Below the pieces are notes generated by a model. That model made no database searches and had not been told where the DNA came from. It saw only the letters and a list, made by a program, of their open reading frames with translations. Shown one piece after another: positions 1-7,665 of a DNA stretch of 64,000 bases (its first letter is position 1; the number at the start of each line of letters is the position of its first letter). A program made the translations under genes and the position numbers. Where the stretch lies: positions 1,285,501-1,349,500 of the forward strand of contig NZ_CP072648.1 of the NCBI RefSeq assembly GCF_018304825.1, given 5' to 3'. This DNA is from Chloracidobacterium validum (GTDB lineage Bacteria; Acidobacteriota; Blastocatellia; Chloracidobacteriales; Chloracidobacteriaceae).

Positions 1-1605
1 CAGGAGCCGCGGCGGTTGGCTGTGCCGGATCAGCGGCTGGTTTTTGGTGCGCCGCCAACCAACACGGCCCGGTGGGTCAATGGCGAAGCCTTTTCCGATG
101 ACCTGAACAACTTTGGGCCAAGTGTCGGGGTGGCCTGGGACCCCTTCAAGGATGGCAAAACCTCGATTCGCGCCAACTATCGGCTGGCCTACGACCGGCT
201 CAACACCTTTTTGGCTTCCTCGTTCTTGCTGCCAACAGTTCCCGGTGCGACACTTGGCGTTATCAACGATACCTTTGGACAGGGCGGGGGACGGTTACGC
301 AACCTGCCAACGCTCGCTCCGCCGGCCGGGGTTTCCCCGGACACGCTCCGGCAGCCGCCGGCCTTTTCCGCCAACGCCATCACGGTATTTGATCCCAACT
401 ACCGAACCCCAAAAGTTCACCAGTGGGCGCTGAGCATTCAGCGCGATCTGGGGTGGGGATTGGTCATTGAAGCCAACTACATTGGTCGCCATGGCAATGG
501 GCTGTTGGGTGGCTATAACGCCAATCAGGTCAAGATTTTTGAAAACGGCTTTCTGGATGCCTTCAACACGCTGCGTCCGTGCGCGGTGTCGGGAACGTTT
601 ACGCCGGCCTGCAACAGCGCGCTCATCAATCAGTTGTTGGCAAATCCAAATGGCTCGCAGACCACGATCAACAATTTTCGCAGTGCCATCGTGAACAACA
701 GCGTGGCCGGCTTGGCGACTTCGCTGGCCCAGCAGATTGGGGCCAACCTCCCGGCCCGTGGGTTTTCACCGTTCTTCTTCTTTGACTTTCCGCAGTACAC
801 TGGCGGCGTCTCCGTGGTGGACAACTTCGACTTCTCGAACTACCACGCGGCCGAGCTTCAGTTGTCACGACGGTTTCGGGATGGTCTGAGCTTCCAGATC
901 AGCTACACGCTGGCCAAGTCACTCGATACCCGGTCATTTGATCCGACCTTTACCGTGGCAGCGGCTGGGGCGGTGCAATCAGCCAGCAGCACGCCGTTTG
1001 ACCTGCGCAACCGGCGGATCAACTACGCCCGGTCAGATTTTGACCGGACGCACGCGCTTCAGGGTAATTTCGTTTACGAATTGCCCTTTGGACGTGGGCG
1101 GCAGTACGCCAATAGCCTCAATCCAGTGATTGACCAAGTCATCGGCGGCTGGATGGTCGCCGGGGTTCTGCGGCTGACTTCAGGGCGGCCGTTTACGGTC
1201 TTTTCCGGCGCCAACACGCTAAGCAACGCAGTTCAGTCGTTTGCCAACTGCAATGGCTGCTCACGGTCGCTGGGTTCGGTGCGTCAGGAGTCGGGGACAA
1301 ACTTTTACTTCACGGCCGATGAGCGCACGCGCTTCAGTATCCCAGCGCCGGGAACGTTGGGAAACACGGGGCGGAACTTCTTCAACGGCCCGGGTTTCTT
1401 CCAGCTTGATCTGACCGTGGCCAAATCATTCCGCATCATTGAAGGCGTCAACCTGCAATACCGATTGGAGATGCAAAATGCCACCAACACGCCGTCCTTT
1501 GCTTTTCCTGTGACGACGGTAACCGCGGGGACGTTTGGTCAGATTCGGGATGCCGTGGTGAGCGGCGCGCGCCGGATTCAAATGGCGCTGAAGTTTACGT
1601 TCTAG
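1..1605 (+). CDS. Oar-like TonB-dependent receptor, C-terminal part (5' end outside window)
   Basis: The frame is open from the first base, so the true start lies upstream of the window; about 534 residues are visible. The chain is rich in aromatic-ending beta strands and acidobacterial receptor phrases such as GPSVGVAWDPF and RRINYARSDFDRTHALQGNFVYELPFG, and it ends in KFTF, the terminal aromatic expected of an outer-membrane beta barrel. Proteins of this type usually carry an N-terminal carboxypeptidase-regulatory domain and plug, which would be off the left edge. The likely role is uptake or surface binding of an unknown substrate. A strong terminator follows 25 bases after the stop. Confidence 0.85.
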   Translation, partial: QEPRRLAVPDQRLVFGAPPTNTARWVNGEAFSDDLNNFGPSVGVAWDPFKDGKTSIRANYRLAYDRLNTFLASSFLLPTVPGATLGVINDTFGQGGGRLRNLPTLAPPAGVSPDTLRQPPAFSANAITVFDPNYRTPKVHQWALSIQRDLGWGLVIEANYIGRHGNGLLGGYNANQVKIFENGFLDAFNTLRPCAVSGTFTPACNSALINQLLANPNGSQTTINNFRSAIVNNSVAGLATSLAQQIGANLPARGFSPFFFFDFPQYTGGVSVVDNFDFSNYHAAELQLSRRFRDGLSFQISYTLAKSLDTRSFDPTFTVAAAGAVQSASSTPFDLRNRRINYARSDFDRTHALQGNFVYELPFGRGRQYANSLNPVIDQVIGGWMVAGVLRLTSGRPFTVFSGANTLSNAVQSFANCNGCSRSLGSVRQESGTNFYFTADERTRFSIPAPGTLGNTGRNFFNGPGFFQLDLTVAKSFRIIEGVNLQYRLEMQNATNTPSFAFPVTTVTAGTFGQIRDAVVSGARRIQMALKFTF

Positions 1606-1629
1606 CTTTCCACTTGGTACGATACACAT

Positions 1630-1668
1630 AAAAACGGTGAATGGTCAGACTGGCCATTCACCGTTTTT
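1630..1668 (+). terminator. Rho-independent terminator of the receptor gene
   Basis: An inverted repeat of about 17 bp (left arm 1630-1646, right arm 1652-1668, one G-U pair) encloses the 5-base loop agact. It starts with an A run and ends in six T residues, so it can work on both strands: for the receptor on plus and for the small convergent gene on minus. Confidence 0.9.
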
Positions 1669-1688
1669 TGTGTCACTCAAGGGCCCGC

Positions 1689-1904
1689 TCAACGTCCTTT
1701 TTTGTCCACGTTATAGCGTTCCAGGACCTCGCCGGTTAGTCCGTCAATCACAACGCAGGGACGGTCGCCGAGATTACTGATATGTAAGTTCAGCGCTGAC
1801 CTTGCGTCTTGGGCGCGGATGACATAGATGAAGCGTTCTTCGGGGCTGTTCCCAATTACGCGGATGAAGAAGTCGCGCATGACTTCATTCGTTCCACCGG
1901 GCAT
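1689..1904 (-). CDS. Small hypothetical protein, 71 residues
   Basis: The ATG start at 1904 was chosen because GAGGA lies about 8 bases upstream on the minus strand; the frame stays open further upstream but encodes only Pro/Arg-rich sequence without a ribosome site. The protein (MPGGTNEVM... to ...YNVDKKGR) is soluble, with alternating hydrophobic strands (FIYVIRA, CVVIDG) suggesting a small alpha/beta fold. I do not recognise a family. It converges on the Oar-like receptor and shares its bidirectional terminator. Confidence 0.6.
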   Translation of the reverse strand: MPGGTNEVMRDFFIRVIGNSPEERFIYVIRAQDARSALNLHISNLGDRPCVVIDGLTGEVLERYNVDKKGR

Positions 1905-2250
1905 GGCTGATGTCCTCGGAGTGTGTAGGATACGCAAATAATGCGAACGAAACCGTTGGCGCAAAGTGTATGACGCCATACGGTTATGGGTAATGGGCGA
2001 ATATAGCCACGGCAAAATCATTTGGTCAACCTTCGCTGGTGCGCGGCTCGGTTTTACCTTTCGGAGCCGGTCTGAAACGTCCGAGCGGGGCACAATCACC
2101 GGCCTGCTCGTGGTCGCTGACGGATGACGTGAGGCGCTTGCCTTCGGGTTTGGGGTCGTTCTGGGCTGCGCTGAAGGCGGTGGTGTTTGCGGTCGCCCGC
2201 GTCGCGGAGTAAGCTGTGCCGGCCACATTTCTCACTGGAGGTTCTCCGTT
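1905..2250. other. Divergent intergenic region, no gene seen
   Basis: These 346 bases separate two divergently transcribed genes. The minus-strand frame crossing them encodes Pro/Arg/Thr-rich sequence typical of a spurious high-GC frame. The AT-richer part at roughly 1920-2030 is the likely promoter zone for the small minus-strand gene. No convincing -35/-10 pair, hairpin or RNA gene was found. Confidence 0.5.
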
Positions 2251-2685
2251 ATGGCCGCGCCTGAAGAACGTAAAGTCGTGATCATCGAACGCAAGGATGA
2301 CGCCACCCCGTCGTCTGGAGATCTGCCAACTTCGGCAAGCGAAGAGCCAAAGGGGACAATCGAGGAAATCACCAGTTCCGTCCGCGAGCTGGCTAGGAAC
2401 CTGCCTGAATCCATCGGCAAACTGCCCGGTTCGATTGGCGCTGCGATCCAGCAGGCGCTGGCGAGTCGTGACCTGAACCTGACCGTGCACCTTTCCGAAG
2501 ATGCGATGCGTTCGATTGAAATGCTTGTGCAAGCTGGTATTTTTGCCAACCGTTCGGAAGCTGCGGCCTACCTGATTGGGGAGGGAATTGTCGCCAAGCG
2601 CGACCTCTTTGAGCAAGTCACCGAGAAAATTATCCAAATAGAGAAGCTCAAATCAGAACTGCGCTCCCTCACGGGACGTGCCTAG
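2251..2685 (+). CDS. Ribbon-helix-helix-like protein, 144 residues
   Basis: The start is supported by CTGGAGG 8-14 bases upstream. Residues 1-35 are polar and probably disordered. Residues 36-72 could form a helix. Residues 76-113 (LNLTVHLSEDAMRSIEMLVQ, then GIFANRSEAAAYLIGEGI) match the CopG/ParD-type ribbon-helix-helix pattern, with a beta strand followed by two helices and the typical 'GIF-NRSEA' turn. Residues 114-140 are a charged helix that could dimerise. The inferred role is DNA binding or, less likely, an antitoxin, but no toxin gene is adjacent: the next gene is an acyltransferase 41 bases downstream. Confidence 0.65.
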   Translation: MAAPEERKVVIIERKDDATPSSGDLPTSASEEPKGTIEEITSSVRELARNLPESIGKLPGSIGAAIQQALASRDLNLTVHLSEDAMRSIEMLVQAGIFANRSEAAAYLIGEGIVAKRDLFEQVTEKIIQIEKLKSELRSLTGRA

Positions 2686-2726
2686 GTGGTTACGGCAACA
2701 CTGGATCGGAAGCTGGGGGCTGGCTT

Positions 2727-4025
2727 TTGCTCTGGATCATAAAGTTGGTTGTCCATGCGTTGTTTCGCGTGGTGTTTACACTCGAATATACCGGCGTTGA
2801 GCATGTTCCCCTGACGGGCAGCGTAATCTTGGCTGGAAACCATCCGAGTTACCTTGATCCGGTGCTTATTTCACTCCCGGTTCGGCGGCGGATTCGCTTT
2901 GTGGCATGGGACAAGTTGTTCACCATTCCGGTATTGGGTCCGCTGATCCGTTTTTTTGGGGCGTTTCCAGTTGATACCACGAAGCGCGACCAGCAAGCTT
3001 TCCAGCAGGCGCTTCAGGTGTTGCGCGATGGCGATGCGCTCGGGATTTTTCCCGAAGCCGGTCTTTCCAAGGAAGCCCGCATGAATGCGCTCTTGAAGTC
3101 AGGTGCGGCGCGGCTGGCGCTCGCTGCCCAGTGTCCACTCGTGCCGGTGACGATTGCCGGCGCGCGTGCGGCGTGGCCGCGTCATCAGTGGTTGCCCCTT
3201 CCGCGAAAGATCACGGTCAAGTACCACCCGCCCATCCACCCGCCACGGATGGATAGCGCGCTGGCGCCCGATGAGCCAGCGATTGCGCAGGCACTCACCG
3301 AGCAGCTCCGGCAGACCATCGAACGGCGACTGCTGCCGGCGCTCAAGGTGGGAGCCAAACGGGCTGAGCTGTATGGTCGCCCGGCTTGGGCGCTACGCTC
3401 ATTCGAGTACACCCCGCTGTGGATGTGGCTGGTGGGTCTCCTGCTGGTCGGGCCGAGTTGGAGCTTGACGCTGCCGACGGCCGCTTATCTGGGCTACGTG
3501 CTGCTGGATATTTGGTATTTCCCGCAACAGCGACTGACCAAAACACTGCGGGATTTGGCCTTGCCGCTCTGGCTGGTGGCAGTCTATCCGTGGGCCGTTG
3601 CCATGTTTATCGCGCCCGATGCCCAAGCCCGTTTTCTCGATGCCAAGGCCGGGGTGCTCGGATTGGTCATGGCGAGCATCTTGTTTCCTTTCCACTGGAC
3701 AAGTTACTACGACACGCAGCGTTTCATGCGGGGTCTCACGCTGGGCTACCTGGCCGTTTGGTGGCTGGAAGTCATTCGTCCTGAGCCGACGGGTTACGGT
3801 CCCCATGGACTCCTGCTCACGTTTGTCGTGGCCTACGCCGTCGTGATTCGTCCCCTGCATTGGCCGCTCGTGACGGCCGGGACACTCACATATTTGGCGT
3901 TATTCTGGTTACTTTCAGCCGAGCACTGGACGTTGGATATGCTTTACTATGCTGGGGCCGGGCTGGCTGTGTGTGGTTACGTGCGAGCTGTCAAGTTTAC
4001 GGCCCATGATGGACGCTTGGTTTGA
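2727..4025 (+). CDS. PlsC-type acyltransferase with C-terminal multi-pass membrane domain
   Basis: Residues 1-200 form a phospholipid/glycerol acyltransferase domain: NHPSYLD (residues 38-44) is the catalytic NHx4D box and FPEAG (108-112) the glycerol-phosphate-binding motif, so transfer of an acyl chain to a lysophospholipid-like acceptor at the inner membrane is expected. Residues from about 225 to the end (432) hold some six to eight hydrophobic segments, which ordinary 1-acylglycerol-3-phosphate acyltransferases (about 240 residues) lack. The start is a TTG preceded by a G-rich stretch at 2714-2718; no ATG fits before the first hydrophobic segment, so the exact start is uncertain. Confidence 0.8.
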   Translation: MLWIIKLVVHALFRVVFTLEYTGVEHVPLTGSVILAGNHPSYLDPVLISLPVRRRIRFVAWDKLFTIPVLGPLIRFFGAFPVDTTKRDQQAFQQALQVLRDGDALGIFPEAGLSKEARMNALLKSGAARLALAAQCPLVPVTIAGARAAWPRHQWLPLPRKITVKYHPPIHPPRMDSALAPDEPAIAQALTEQLRQTIERRLLPALKVGAKRAELYGRPAWALRSFEYTPLWMWLVGLLLVGPSWSLTLPTAAYLGYVLLDIWYFPQQRLTKTLRDLALPLWLVAVYPWAVAMFIAPDAQARFLDAKAGVLGLVMASILFPFHWTSYYDTQRFMRGLTLGYLAVWWLEVIRPEPTGYGPHGLLLTFVVAYAVVIRPLHWPLVTAGTLTYLALFWLLSAEHWTLDMLYYAGAGLAVCGYVRAVKFTAHDGRLV

Positions 4026-4169
4026 AGCGTCAGTCGAGGGTCAAGCTTAATAGTCTTGGTTGTAGCCTTGGTTGCGCGGCAGCGTTCACGCCCAGCGGAG
4101 TGCTTGGGCTTTCTTTGCCAACGGTGGGTTGGGGACTGTGGCCGGTTGGCTTGAGAGGGAAAGCTTCAC

Positions 4170-6083
4170 ATGATGACGACACTGATTCACTGGCTTGGGC
4201 AATCCTGGCTCTCCGCCCTGATTGACCTAGTGCTGGTGTTTTTCGTCGTATATGAGGTCTTGAAGCTCCTCAAGGGAACGCGGGCCGCCCAGGTGGCCAT
4301 TGGCATTGCCATTGTGGCGTTGCTTTACCAGGCCTCCCACTGGTTGCGCTTACCGACGCTGGAGTTTGTCATTCGGCATAGCCTGCTCTACGTTGGGTTT
4401 GCCGCGGTCGTGCTGTTTCAAAACGAAATCCGTACTGCCTTCGCCCGATTTGGAACGAACTTACGGCTTCCAGCTAGGTTTGGATGGCGTGCGCCCAAAT
4501 CTCCGGTGGCGCAGTACGAGGACGTGCTGCTGGCGGTGACGACCTTTGCCGCAAAGAAAACCGGTGCGCTGATCGTGTTTGAACGTCAGGACGACCTGGA
4601 TGAGTATATTGCTCGCGGCGTCAAACTCGATGCGCTCGTGGGCTATGACCTGCTGATCAACATCTTCAATCCAGAGGCTCCGCTCCATGATGGCGCCGTG
4701 ATCATTCGTCAGGGACGTATTGCCGCCGCAAGTTGCTTTTTACCGCTGACGCTCAATCCACGGCTGTCGAAAGACACCGGGACGCGCCACCGCTCGGCAA
4801 TTGGGGTCACTGAGGAAAGCGATGCCTTTGTCATTGTTGTCTCTGAAGAGACTGGGATGGTGTCGTGCGTCGAGGGCGGCCAGATCAAGCGCGGGCTTGG
4901 CATTCGGGAAGTTCGGGCGCAACTGTCACGCGCCTTGAATACGCCGACCGGTCAGGCGACGCCGGTCCGGCGGCGGCGGCGAACCATAATGGATGACGCC
5001 TCAAACGTGGATTTTCTAACCGCCGAACCGCGAAGTGAAACCAGCGAGACGCCATCCACCGGTACACCAGCGCTGATCGGCGAAGGGCAACGCTCGCGGT
5101 TGAGTGAACGCGGAGCGCTCGATCTGGCAGCCATCTGGCGACAGGGTCAGCACTGGTCAGCCTGGTTAGGTGAGAAAGCGCGGGTGCTGATTGTCGAGAA
5201 CTTCTTACTCAAGCTCATCGCTGCGCTCATGACCAGCGCCCTGTGGCTTTCGGCAACCAAGCAAGACGCGATTCCGTTTGTCTTGCGTGGCGTTCCGATC
5301 AATTACCAGGGCTTGCGGGAAGACCTCGTCATTGCCAATGGCAGTGATGTGCAAGAAGTTACCTTGCGGGTGCGTGGTCCGCGCGACGTGGTTGAGCGCC
5401 TGCGCCCTGAGTCGTTTGTGGTCACCGTCCCCCTGGACGGCAAGAGTCCGGGCGACCGGGTGATTTTGCTCCGTGAAGACGCAAGAATCGAAAAACCCAC
5501 CGGGGTTGAGATTCTCGAAATTGAACCAGCGCGGATTACCCTGAGTCTGGAGCGCCAGGTGGAACAGCAAGTCGAGATCAAGCCAAACTTTCGTGGGGTG
5601 TTGCCGGTTGACCGGGAAGTGGCCGAGTACCAAGTAACGCCGCCGGTGACAAAGCTGCGCGGGCCGGAGGCCTTGGTCTATGCCTTGCAGTCAGTCGGCA
5701 CTGAGACCATTTGGCTCAATACCCATGACCGATCCTTTACCGAACGCTACAAAGTGGATGTCAAGGACCCACGAATCGCCATTATTGGCGCGCAGGAAGT
5801 CGAAGTGAGGGTAGCGATTCGGCCGATTATCGTCCGCCGGCGTCTGGAGATAGTTCTGGATGTGCCCGGCACACCCCCAACGCGCATCGAGGTCACTGTG
5901 GAAGGGCCGAAGTCAGTTGTTGAGAAGCTACGCGCGCGCGATTTCCAAGTGACCGTCGGGAAGGAGCTGGTATCGGAGCGTCCGCCCCGGCGGTCCGTCG
6001 TGGTGACGCCTCCCGCCGATGTCGCCGACCAAGTGCAGATTGTCAACGTCAACCCCGGCGAGGTTGTCAATCGCGCGCCCTGA
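4170..6083 (+). CDS. cdaA: Diadenylate cyclase CdaA fused to CdaR/YbbR regulatory region
   Basis: This single chain of 637 residues has three N-terminal membrane helices (about 12-90), then a DisA_N/DAC cyclase domain with the catalytic DGA (174-176, in LHDGAVII) and RHR (206-208, in TRHRSAIG) motifs. It should convert two ATP to c-di-AMP at the membrane. After a polar linker (about 260-335) comes another membrane helix (344-362, NFLLKLIAALMTSALWL), as at the start of CdaR, followed by about three YbbR repeats (roughly 366-450, 455-540, 545-630). In Firmicutes cdaA and cdaR are separate neighbouring genes. AGAGGGA lies upstream of the start. No glmM follows; the next gene is convergent. Confidence 0.9.
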   Translation: MMTTLIHWLGQSWLSALIDLVLVFFVVYEVLKLLKGTRAAQVAIGIAIVALLYQASHWLRLPTLEFVIRHSLLYVGFAAVVLFQNEIRTAFARFGTNLRLPARFGWRAPKSPVAQYEDVLLAVTTFAAKKTGALIVFERQDDLDEYIARGVKLDALVGYDLLINIFNPEAPLHDGAVIIRQGRIAAASCFLPLTLNPRLSKDTGTRHRSAIGVTEESDAFVIVVSEETGMVSCVEGGQIKRGLGIREVRAQLSRALNTPTGQATPVRRRRRTIMDDASNVDFLTAEPRSETSETPSTGTPALIGEGQRSRLSERGALDLAAIWRQGQHWSAWLGEKARVLIVENFLLKLIAALMTSALWLSATKQDAIPFVLRGVPINYQGLREDLVIANGSDVQEVTLRVRGPRDVVERLRPESFVVTVPLDGKSPGDRVILLREDARIEKPTGVEILEIEPARITLSLERQVEQQVEIKPNFRGVLPVDREVAEYQVTPPVTKLRGPEALVYALQSVGTETIWLNTHDRSFTERYKVDVKDPRIAIIGAQEVEVRVAIRPIIVRRRLEIVLDVPGTPPTRIEVTVEGPKSVVEKLRARDFQVTVGKELVSERPPRRSVVVTPPADVADQVQIVNVNPGEVVNRAP

Positions 6084-6132
6084 GGGGTCACCGACCGTTT
6101 TTTGCAGGGGCAGCTTTTGGGGGTGTTACTTC

Positions 6133-6459
6133 TTATTCGAGCGTCCTGGCCGACTGGCGTAAGGCATTACGGCGAAACATTGTGAGCAGAAATGTGCAGG
6201 CAAGCATGTCATCCAGGAGAAGCGCCGCATACAAGGCCATATCACCGCGAACCCCGGCTGCCATCAAAAGATGAATCAGTCCCAAGTTGATCAGATAGAG
6301 CAGGAACAGCACAGCCGACATGAAGAGCAGCGGCTGAATCGAGGCCCGGTACAGGCTGGCGCCCTTCTTGACGCGAACCGCCGAAATACGGGCCAATGCC
6401 AGTAACATGACGGTAATAATCAACGTGCAGGACGTGCCAACAAAGAGATCAGACGCCAT
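6133..6459 (-). CDS. Small integral membrane protein, 108 residues
   Basis: Three hydrophobic helices are visible (about residues 6-26, 42-66 and 72-96), with basic residues between the first two (RVKKGASLYR) and at the C-terminus (FRRNALRQSARTLE). No family was recognised. The gene lies 79 bases downstream of tRNA-Cys on the same strand and may be read from the tRNA promoter. It converges on cdaA with a gap of about 49 bases. The start has only a weak ribosome site. Confidence 0.65.
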   Translation of the reverse strand: MASDLFVGTSCTLIITVMLLALARISAVRVKKGASLYRASIQPLLFMSAVLFLLYLINLGLIHLLMAAGVRGDMALYAALLLDDMLACTFLLTMFRRNALRQSARTLE

Positions 6460-6538
6460 GGCGAACGTTCCAATGACTGATAAAATGCTGATCGATGCCG
6501 TGAGGGGGCATGACGGAAACGACCGAGGTCAAGGAAAC

Positions 6539-6613
6539 TGGAGGTGGCGGTCGGAATCGAACCGACGAATAAGGGTTTTGCAGACCCGCGCCTTACCACT
6601 TGGCTACGCCACC
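6539..6613 (-). tRNA. tRNA-Cys (anticodon GCA)
   Basis: Read on minus, the 7-bp acceptor stem GGTGGCG/CGCCACC, D arm with GCC/GGC stem, anticodon loop CTGCAAA, and T arm GTCGG-TTCGATT-CCGAC fold as a cloverleaf. The anticodon GCA and the discriminator base T73 both fit cysteine. The CCA end is encoded (6541-6539). Pair 27-43 is a C/T mismatch. Confidence 0.95.
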
Positions 6614-6660
6614 GAGCGTAAGCGTGGCCTGAGCTGCGCGACAACGACCGCCGCGACAAC

Positions 6661-7665
6661 GTGGCTCACACCGGACAAGGGATGCTAGCGACCGAGTCTT
6701 CGCCTGTCAATCTGTCTTCGGCTGTTCGTCAGTGGGCTGAAGGCGCCTGTGTTGGTGCGTTGGTGCGGGGGGCCGGCTGGCTTCCGCGCCGGTGGGCCTG
6801 TCGGTTTGGCATCCTGGTGGCGGGGCTACTGGCGCTCGTCAGTCCGCGGTTGCGGCGGGTCGGCCAGGACAATCTGGCGCTAGCCTTCCCGGAACTCCCA
6901 GAGCCGGCCCGGACGCGCTTGCTCTGGGGGTGCATTGCAAACCTAGGGCGGCTGTTCGGCGAGTTTTCCCAGCTTCCCAAGCTCCATGCCGGGAACATCG
7001 CCGAACTGGTCGAGTATGAAGGCTTTGAGCATTTCGCGGCCGCGCGCGCCCAGGGGCGCGGCGTCATTTTCTTTACCGGACACCTGGGGGCGTGGGAGTT
7101 GAGCGCCTATGCCCATGCGCTTTATGGTCATCCCCTGACGGTCTTGGTGCGCCCGATTGACAACCCGCGGATTGACGCCCTGGTGCGTCACTATCGCACC
7201 AGGAGTGGCAATCGGATACTTTCAAAGCACCGTGATCTACGGTCGCTGGTGGCCGGCTTGCGGCGCGGTGAGACGGTCGGCATCCTGGCCGATGTCAACG
7301 TCCAGCCACAGCACGGCATCTTTTGTCCGTTTTTTGGCCGTCCGGCCTGCACGTCGCCGCTGGTGGCGCGGCTGGCGCGGCGAACCGGCGCCGTCGTCAT
7401 TCCAGGCTACATGGTCTGGGACGCCCGGCGGGCGCGGCATCGGTTGATTTTTGAGCCGCCGGTTGATTTGGCGCGAACGACCGACGAAGCCCACGACATT
7501 GCGGAAAACACCGCCCGCTTGACGCGCCGCTGGGAAGCCGTGGTGCGGCGTTATCCTGATCAGTGGCTATGGATTCATCGCCGCTGGAAAAGCCAACCGG
7601 CAAGCGCCGTCAACCCGACGGCGGTTCCGGATGGCGCTACTTTTGCGACGTTAGGACGTGATTGA
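6661..7665 (+). CDS. LpxL/HtrB-family lysophospholipid acyltransferase
   Basis: The chain is 334 residues long and carries the HX4E catalytic box of the LpxL family at H141-E146 (GHLGAWE). It also has family phrases such as NLALAFPEL (71-79), VLVRPIDNPRID and GILADVNVQPQHGIFCPFFGRPA, and one hydrophobic segment near 45-62. The expected role is addition of a secondary acyl chain to lipid A or another glycolipid at the inner membrane. The start is ambiguous: GTG at 6661, or ATG at 6682 with AAGGG directly before it. The stop overlaps the next ATG (TGATG), so the secreted propeller protein downstream is translationally coupled. Confidence 0.8.
   Translation: MAHTGQGMLATESSPVNLSSAVRQWAEGACVGALVRGAGWLPRRWACRFGILVAGLLALVSPRLRRVGQDNLALAFPELPEPARTRLLWGCIANLGRLFGEFSQLPKLHAGNIAELVEYEGFEHFAAARAQGRGVIFFTGHLGAWELSAYAHALYGHPLTVLVRPIDNPRIDALVRHYRTRSGNRILSKHRDLRSLVAGLRRGETVGILADVNVQPQHGIFCPFFGRPACTSPLVARLARRTGAVVIPGYMVWDARRARHRLIFEPPVDLARTTDEAHDIAENTARLTRRWEAVVRRYPDQWLWIHRRWKSQPASAVNPTAVPDGATFATLGRD

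Noticed and set aside
2026-2637. Long minus-strand frame opposite the ribbon-helix-helix gene
   Set aside because: It is the shadow of a gene with a good ribosome site on plus; composition is Arg/Pro-rich with no recognisable motif.
4026-4169. Short frame between the PlsC-like gene and cdaA
   Set aside because: It reads out of frame into cdaA, lacks a ribosome site and looks spurious.
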